Source: Sulfurimonas sp. (GTDB lineage Bacteria > Campylobacterota > Campylobacteria > Campylobacterales > Sulfurimonadaceae). From it: a DNA stretch of 17,505 nt. The stretch spans positions 1 through 17,505 of the forward strand of contig JAIOSY010000118.1 in assembly GCA_021107375.1 (NCBI GenBank), read 5' to 3'. How positions within the stretch are numbered: the first letter of the stretch is position 1; each line of letters begins with the position of its first letter. Position numbers and translations under genes: made by a program. The notes below the pieces were generated by a model. It searched no databases. It was not told where the DNA came from and worked only from the letters and a program-made list of their open reading frames with translations. Shown here piece by piece: positions 12,567 to 17,505 of the stretch.

Positions 12567-13637
12567 CTATACATTGTTTTCTATAGCTCCAACTTCTCTA
12601 ATATCTACGGCATAATCCATATCTTTTATTTTATATGCCTCTTCAACACCTTTCATAGCACTAACAATAATCTCTTCTGTAGAGTAATTCACATCAACAC
12701 TTGTTATCCCTATAGAAATTTTTAATTGTATCTCTCGATCAGATAAGAAAAAATTTGAATTTGAAACAAGGTAACATAGTCTTTCACTGGCTTTTTTAGC
12801 ACTTTCAATATCTGTATATTTTAAAAGCATAGCAAAGACACCATTGCCATAGTGAGCAACCGTATCACTTCGTCTTGAAGTTTTTAACAATAATCTAGCT
12901 ATTGTTCTAGTCATTAAAAGTATAGCTTTTTCATTAGCAATGCTCTGTTTTAACTCTCTTGATAATTCAATAAAAATAAGTGAACTTTTATGCTTAAACT
13001 CTTTTACTAAATCTATCTCTTGCTCAATCTTACTTATTAGATACCGTTTGTTATAAACACCAAATTTATTATCAAAAATAGTTTCATTTTCAACACTTTT
13101 GATAATTGTTGCAGTCTCATCATACAAAGATTTCATCTGAGAACTCTGTTTTTTTACAATAGCATTTAGTTTGGAAACATCATTTTCTAGTGCTGCTGTA
13201 ATACTCATTGTTGATTGATAATCAGCATGTTCTTCTAACTCTTTTTTTCTTTTATCAAGAATTTTAGTCATTAAGCTCATATTTTTATAAAGATTTGCTG
13301 TAGTACCCAAGATATTTTTAACTGATGAAAAACCTTGCTTTAGACTATGCTCTAACTGTAGCGTTGATTCAGCATCATTAGTCTCTTCTAGTTCAAGCAT
13401 AGAGATTATCTGTTTTCTTAGATTTTCACTTTTATCTTCTAAAAGTCTATCAAAATATAGAGAGAAATTATTTGGTGTTGGTGGGACATCATCTGCAATT
13501 AATGAACCCAAAACCTCTTTTGCATATATCTCAATATCGCTAGAGGGATTGTCCATATTTAAAGCTTCAACAACTGGCGAAGATAGACTACTATCATTAA
13601 TATTACGACGATTTCTACTTCTTAGTGTTCCTGCCAT
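12567..13637 (-). CDS. Degenerate GGDEF-domain protein with a conserved RxxD site
   Basis: This is a 356-residue cytoplasmic protein. The N-terminal helical part (about 35-85, with PPTPNNFSLYFDRLLEDKS) is of a kind seen before GGDEF domains in this phylum, followed by probable coiled coil (about 95-185). The GGDEF fold starts at DNKFGVYNKRYL (189-200). The signature that should read GGDEF reads GNGVF (264-268), and the first metal-binding Asp region is IELSREL in place of DxDxFK. Diguanylate cyclase activity is therefore not expected. The allosteric c-di-GMP site RxxD is kept (R255-D258), five residues before the signature, so it may bind c-di-GMP as an effector; this is inference. It starts 11 bases after clpP with AAGGA upstream and is clearly in the operon. 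It has no signal peptide or membrane segment. Confidence 0.88.
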   Translation of the reverse strand: MAGTLRSRNRRNINDSSLSSPVVEALNMDNPSSDIEIYAKEVLGSLIADDVPPTPNNFSLYFDRLLEDKSENLRKQIISMLELEETNDAESTLQLEHSLKQGFSSVKNILGTTANLYKNMSLMTKILDKRKKELEEHADYQSTMSITAALENDVSKLNAIVKKQSSQMKSLYDETATIIKSVENETIFDNKFGVYNKRYLISKIEQEIDLVKEFKHKSSLIFIELSRELKQSIANEKAILLMTRTIARLLLKTSRRSDTVAHYGNGVFAMLLKYTDIESAKKASERLCYLVSNSNFFLSDREIQLKISIGITSVDVNYSTEEIIVSAMKGVEEAYKIKDMDYAVDIREVGAIENNV

Positions 13638-13648
13638 TTTTTATATCC

Positions 13649-14239
13649 TTACTCTTTGTCGTTTTTAATCAAAACCTCATCAATAAGACCATACTCAAAA
13701 GACTCTTTTGCACTTAAAAAATTATCTCTATCTGTATCATTTTCTATAGTTTTTATATTTTGACCTGTATTTTTTGCTAATATCAAATTAAGTTCTTTTT
13801 TCATTCTTAAAATCTCTTCAGCTTGAATCGCTATATCAGAAGCTTGACCTTGAGCACCACCAAGAGGTTGATGAATCATAATTCTGGCATGCGGAAGAGC
13901 ATATCTTTTACCTTTTTCTCCAGAAGAGAGTAAAAAAGCACCCATTGAAGCTGCTTGACCTATACAGATAGTAGCAACATTTGGACGGATATAGTTCATA
14001 GTATCAAAAATCGCCATACCTGCAGTTACAACTCCACCAGGAGAGTTAATATAAAAATAGATATCTTTCTCTGGATCTTCTGCTTCAAGAAATAAAAGCT
14101 GTGCAACTATTGTAGAAGCAACTTGATCGTTTACCTCTCCACTTAGCATTATAATTCTATCTTTTAAAAGACGAGAGAAAATATCATAAGATCTCTCTCC
14201 TCGTCCAGTTTTTTCAACTACATATGGGATATAACTCAT
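13649..14239 (-). CDS. clpP: ATP-dependent Clp protease proteolytic subunit
   Basis: This is a 196-residue serine protease forming the tetradecameric Clp chamber that degrades misfolded and regulatory proteins handed over by ClpX or ClpA. The catalytic triad is complete: S98 in GQAASMGA, H123 in MIHQPLGG and D172 in TDRDNF, at the standard spacing. The N-terminal loop [23 protein letters not shown] and the head-domain motif YINSPGG are intact, and the length is typical. ATG 14239 lies four bases after the tig stop, with a GAGG in the last tig codons. The two are thus coupled, a gene order shared by most bacteria. Confidence 0.98.
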   Translation of the reverse strand: MSYIPYVVEKTGRGERSYDIFSRLLKDRIIMLSGEVNDQVASTIVAQLLFLEAEDPEKDIYFYINSPGGVVTAGMAIFDTMNYIRPNVATICIGQAASMGAFLLSSGEKGKRYALPHARIMIHQPLGGAQGQASDIAIQAEEILRMKKELNLILAKNTGQNIKTIENDTDRDNFLSAKESFEYGLIDEVLIKNDKE

Positions 14240-14243
14240 TTAC

Positions 14244-15545
14244 TTATGCCTCTTTCATCTTTGCATTTAAAAGTGTACTAAGAACTTTATCTTCTACCAT
14301 TGACATTTGAATAGCTGGTAAATATCCAGAATCTTTATATTGATCATATGTTTTTTTAGGATCTTGACCAGTTTGCATCGCTTCATAATAAATAGTTTGC
14401 ATAACTTCTTGCTCTTCAACTTTAACATTTTCAGCTTGTGCTAAAGAATCAATAATAAATGTTGCTCTTACACTTCTCTCTGCATCTTCACGGAAAGTTT
14501 CACGAAGTTCTTTAAGTTTATCAGCATTTTCACGAAGCTCTTTTATCTCATCTTCTTTCATAGCTGAAGCTGATTTATTTAATGCCATGTCAATCTCTTG
14601 TTCAACAACAAATTCAGGTAAATCAAATTTAAAATCTGCAACAAAAGTTTCTAATAAAGCTGGTTTTAAATCATTTTGGTAAAGTTTTGATAACTCTTCA
14701 TTTTCAATCTGAGTTTTAACTAGCTCTTTTAATTTTTCTAAAGAAGCATCTTCTTCACCCTGAAGCATTGTTTTAGCTAGTTCATCATTTATCTCAACTT
14801 CTTCTTTTACTTGAATCTGATTAACTTTTACTTTAAACTCAGCATCTTTACCTGAAAGTTCTTTAGAACCATAGTCCTCAGGAAAAGTAACTTTAACAAC
14901 AACCTCTTCATCTCTTTTAACACCAACAAGTTGATCTTCAAAACCTGGAATAAATTGACCTGAACCTAAAACAAGTGCAAAGTTTTCAGCTTTTCCACCA
15001 TCAAACGCAACACCATCTACTGAACCATCAAAATCAATAACAGCAGTATCTCCTAGTTTCATTTTACGATTTCTTTTAATATCAACTAAAGGTGCTTGTT
15101 GCTCAGCTAAAGATTTAATTCTTTCATCAATATTTTCATCACTAACAACTGGCTTATCAAACTCTTTAACCGTATCAGCATAATTACCCATCTCAATCTC
15201 AGGTCTCATTGCAACTTTTACAGTTACTTCTATTTTATCATCGCTCTTATCAAACTGAGAGATATTTGGCTCACCAATTAAAGACTCATTAGAAATACTC
15301 ATCTCTTCTAAACCTTTAGATAAAACATCACGAAGTGCTTCAGCTTCAGCATCTTGAACAAGTTTTTCACCATACTGTTTTTTAACAATAGCAACAGGAA
15401 CTTTACCTTTACGGAAACCCTGAACATTAGCAGTTTTAGCTAATTGTTTAGCGATTTTTTCTAGGTTAGCATTAACCTCATCCATAGAGATAGTAGCTTT
15501 AATCTCAGCATTTGCACCATTAATTTTGTTTGAGTTGATTTCCAT
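14244..15545 (-). CDS. tig: Trigger factor, ribosome-associated chaperone
   Basis: This 433-residue protein binds the ribosome exit tunnel and shields nascent chains. It has the N-terminal ribosome-binding domain with signature GFRKGKVP (about 43-50), an FKBP-type prolyl isomerase domain (about 155-245, starting GDTAVIDFDGSVDG, with GQFIPGFEDQLVG), and the C-terminal helical chaperone arms (about 250-433). I chose ATG 15545 over a TTG one codon upstream, because AAGGA lies five bases before the ATG. The 76-bp gap to lspA contains a TATAAC (15566-15561) 16 bases before the start, so the tig-clpP-GGDEF-def unit may have its own promoter with a very short leader. Confidence 0.97.
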   Translation of the reverse strand: MEINSNKINGANAEIKATISMDEVNANLEKIAKQLAKTANVQGFRKGKVPVAIVKKQYGEKLVQDAEAEALRDVLSKGLEEMSISNESLIGEPNISQFDKSDDKIEVTVKVAMRPEIEMGNYADTVKEFDKPVVSDENIDERIKSLAEQQAPLVDIKRNRKMKLGDTAVIDFDGSVDGVAFDGGKAENFALVLGSGQFIPGFEDQLVGVKRDEEVVVKVTFPEDYGSKELSGKDAEFKVKVNQIQVKEEVEINDELAKTMLQGEEDASLEKLKELVKTQIENEELSKLYQNDLKPALLETFVADFKFDLPEFVVEQEIDMALNKSASAMKEDEIKELRENADKLKELRETFREDAERSVRATFIIDSLAQAENVKVEEQEVMQTIYYEAMQTGQDPKKTYDQYKDSGYLPAIQMSMVEDKVLSTLLNAKMKEA

Positions 15546-15621
15546 CAATTTCCTTTATCTGTTATACTTTAGTTTATTTTAACTATTATTTTGGCTAATA
15601 ATACCTAAAAAGTGCTTTTAA

Positions 15622-16077
15622 TTAGCTTTTACAAAACTTAGGTTTAAAGTCTAAAAATAAACACCAGACAAACGCAACAGCTCTCATCACATCTGCAAAA
15701 TTAAATACGGCAAAGTTAAACCCACAGTGCCAGTAAACCATATCAACTACACCACCATGAATAAATCTATCATAGACATTTGAAAATGCCCCACCAAGAA
15801 GTAGTCCAGCAGGGATTGCGTAACACATCTCTTTAATATAAAAAAGATACCCTAAAATTCCAATCAGCATAGCAAGTTGTATATATTTTAGCCATTCATC
15901 TAAAAAAGCAAACATTGAAAATGCTACACCTTTATTATAAACTAAAATCAAATCTATACACTCTGTATAGTAACGGAATCCATCCACAAAAAGCATCTTT
16001 ATATTTTGATCTATTATAAAAATACCTACAAGGGTAAGTAATAATATAGCACTAAAACGGATTGTATTATTAGCCAT
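15622..16077 (-). CDS. lspA: Lipoprotein signal peptidase II
   Basis: This 151-residue aspartic protease of the inner membrane cleaves signal peptides from prolipoproteins after diacylglyceryl transfer. Four membrane segments are visible (about 8-25, 64-80, 87-99, 131-144). Catalytic aspartates lie in the family motifs [10 protein letters not shown] (D103) and FNFAD (D129), and the conserved VYNKGVAFS motif is at 46-54. Its ATG overlaps the end of glmM by eight bases, so it is translated from the glmM transcript. The length is slightly short but normal for the phylum. The unusual sequence DQNIK near residue 23 replaces the more common DQ-x-K with little change. Confidence 0.96.
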   Translation of the reverse strand: MANNTIRFSAILLLTLVGIFIIDQNIKMLFVDGFRYYTECIDLILVYNKGVAFSMFAFLDEWLKYIQLAMLIGILGYLFYIKEMCYAIPAGLLLGGAFSNVYDRFIHGGVVDMVYWHCGFNFAVFNFADVMRAVAFVWCLFLDFKPKFCKS

Positions 16078-17410
16078 TTAATGCTTTTTGGAAAAATTCA
16101 ACCATCTCATCCATATTTTTATTCATCTCTTTTGCATCTTTACACTCTAATAAAATTCTTAGTTTATTTTCAGTCCCTGAATACCTAACAAGATGGTTAA
16201 TATGCTTTTTATCTAAATCTTGTAGTTTTTCATCTAAGCCATCAATCTCATTAAGAGGTTTTTTAACTTTTACTTTAATATTTGTAAGTTTTTGAGGGTA
16301 AAGAGTAAAGGGGCGAAGTACCTCTGAAGCTTTTTTATTTTTATTGATAATCAAAGCTAAAACTTGAAGAGCAGATACTAAACCATCACCAGTTTTTGCA
16401 TAGTCATGCATAATCACATGTCCACTTTGCTCACCACCAAAGTTAATACCCTCTTTATTCATAATTTCTAAAACATGCTTATCGCCAACATTTGAGCGAA
16501 ATAATTTTAACCCTTTTTCTATTAAATAATCCTCTAAACCTTGGTTACTCATAACGGTAGAAACAATTGCTCCACCTTTTAATGAACCTATCTCATTAAG
16601 ATAAACACCTAAAGCACCAAGAAGCTGATCACCATCAACAACCTCACCCAGTTCATCAACCACTACAAGTCTATCAGCATCACCATCAAGAGCAATCCCC
16701 AAATCAGCTCTATACTTAACAACACTCTCACTTAAATCTTTAGTATGTAAGGCTCCACAACCCTCATTAATGTTATATCCATTTGGTTTATCATGAAGAA
16801 CTATAACATCAGCACCCAACTCCTCTAAAACAGTTGGACCAACCTTATACCCTGCTCCGTTTGCAGTATCAAGAACTATTCTCATCCCATTTAAAGTAAA
16901 ATCTCTTGGAAAAGAGTTCTTAAGCTGAATAATATAACGCCCAATTACATCGTCGATTCTTTTTGCTTTTCCAATTTTTTTAGCAGTTGCTTGGGCTTCA
17001 TCTATCATCTCTTGATTATTACAAATATCTTCTATAATACTTTCAATTTGGGATGATAATTTATTTCCATGTCCATCAAAAAATTTAATCCCATTATCTT
17101 CAAAAGAGTTATGAGAAGCACTTATCATTATTCCAGCATCACATCTCATATTTTCAGTGATAAAAGCAATAGCAGGAGTAGGCATAGGACCAATTTGAAC
17201 AACATCGTAACCAATGGCAGTTAAACCAGCAACAATCGCATTCTCAATCATATAACCACTGATTCTAGTATCTTTACCAACTAATATTCTATTACTTACA
17301 GAATGCTCTTTAAAATAGATACCTGCACCCATAGCCACTCTCATCGCTAAAGCAGCTGTCAAATAAGACCCAGCTTCACCCCTAACACCATCAGTTCCAA
17401 ATAATTTCAT
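16070..17410 (-). CDS. glmM: Phosphoglucosamine mutase
   Basis: This enzyme converts glucosamine-6-phosphate to glucosamine-1-phosphate for UDP-GlcNAc, peptidoglycan and LPS. The 446-residue form starting at ATG 17410 ([11 protein letters not shown]) is chosen; a longer frame from 17422 adds MENL without a ribosome-binding site, while GGA precedes 17410 at seven bases. All four domains are present. The active-site serine is S99 in ISASHN; the Mg-binding loop is DGDADR (D242, D244, D246); the sugar-specificity loop is GGEQSGH; and the phosphate-binding loop is [10 protein letters not shown] near the C-terminus. The upstream 83 bp hold a TTGTCA (17475-17470) without a convincing -10 and two copies of TTAACATAACT, whose meaning is unclear. 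It is followed by overlapping lspA. Confidence 0.97.
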   Translation of the reverse strand: MKLFGTDGVRGEAGSYLTAALAMRVAMGAGIYFKEHSVSNRILVGKDTRISGYMIENAIVAGLTAIGYDVVQIGPMPTPAIAFITENMRCDAGIMISASHNSFEDNGIKFFDGHGNKLSSQIESIIEDICNNQEMIDEAQATAKKIGKAKRIDDVIGRYIIQLKNSFPRDFTLNGMRIVLDTANGAGYKVGPTVLEELGADVIVLHDKPNGYNINEGCGALHTKDLSESVVKYRADLGIALDGDADRLVVVDELGEVVDGDQLLGALGVYLNEIGSLKGGAIVSTVMSNQGLEDYLIEKGLKLFRSNVGDKHVLEIMNKEGINFGGEQSGHVIMHDYAKTGDGLVSALQVLALIINKNKKASEVLRPFTLYPQKLTNIKVKVKKPLNEIDGLDEKLQDLDKKHINHLVRYSGTENKLRILLECKDAKEMNKNMDEMVEFFQKALNG

Positions 17411-17505
17411 AAGATTTTCCATTTTTTAAGTTGTGCATTTTAACATAACTATCTATCTATTAAAGAATTTGACAACTTTTAACATCTTTAACATAACTTT
17501 AATTA

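Noticed and set aside
1..17505. CRISPR arrays, tRNA or rRNA genes, insertion sequences
   Set aside because: I saw no regularly spaced direct repeats, no tRNA cloverleaf or rRNA sequence, and no transposase gene. The recombinase-like genes are an IntI remnant and a catalytically dead resolvase-fold protein.

Overview
The window looks like a chromosomal segment of a sulfur-oxidising Campylobacterota (Epsilonproteobacteria), most like Sulfurimonas or a relative. This rests on the AT-rich composition, a CcoG/cbb3-type respiration gene, B12-dependent MetH, and the run tig-clpP-def-comM, a gene order I know from Helicobacter and Campylobacter. The genus is an inference; no 16S or other marker is present.

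Layout. (1) 1-2914, minus strand: a probable operon of a catalytically dead serine-recombinase-like regulator, ccoG (cbb3 oxidase assembly) and the start of a DUF748/AsmA-like envelope protein. An IscR-type palindrome overlaps the -35 box of its promoter. (2) 3119-6622, plus strand: metH, split by one in-frame TGA just inside the activation domain. (3) 6637-6678: a REP-like hairpin between convergent metH and comM. (4) 6694-8202, minus strand: comM/yifB. (5) 8212-12028: a degenerate chromosomal integron. (6) 12021-17410, minus strand: glmM-lspA and tig-clpP-degenerate GGDEF-def.

The integron is the main discovery. It has the classical layout: intI on the minus strand, an attI/promoter region, then plus-strand cassettes separated by hairpin-forming attC sites whose R'' boxes overlap the stop codons. 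It sits exactly between def and comM, which are neighbours in related genomes. The integrase has lost about 145 internal residues in frame. The cassettes carry, in order: a frameshifted membrane protein; an intact DUF4160/DUF2442 pair with its own promoter; an intact alpha/beta hydrolase whose C-terminus is encoded by attC; an eroded HigB-HigA fusion; and a RelB/RelE remnant with a nonsense codon and internal deletion but an intact palindromic operator. Two of the four attC sites have lost their R' box. Upstream of intI, a TAACACAT-containing motif occurs three times, two copies forming a 52-bp inverted repeat.

How the genes relate. The tig-clpP-def group handles nascent and misfolded proteins. 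ComM drives branch migration in natural transformation; its ribosome-binding site overlaps the intI stop codon, so the integron has probably taken over comM expression. CcoG and its dead-recombinase partner look like a respiratory regulation unit. Several lesions (metH TGA, cassette-1 frameshift, relB TAG) are single-base events and could be assembly errors. The large in-frame deletions could not be.
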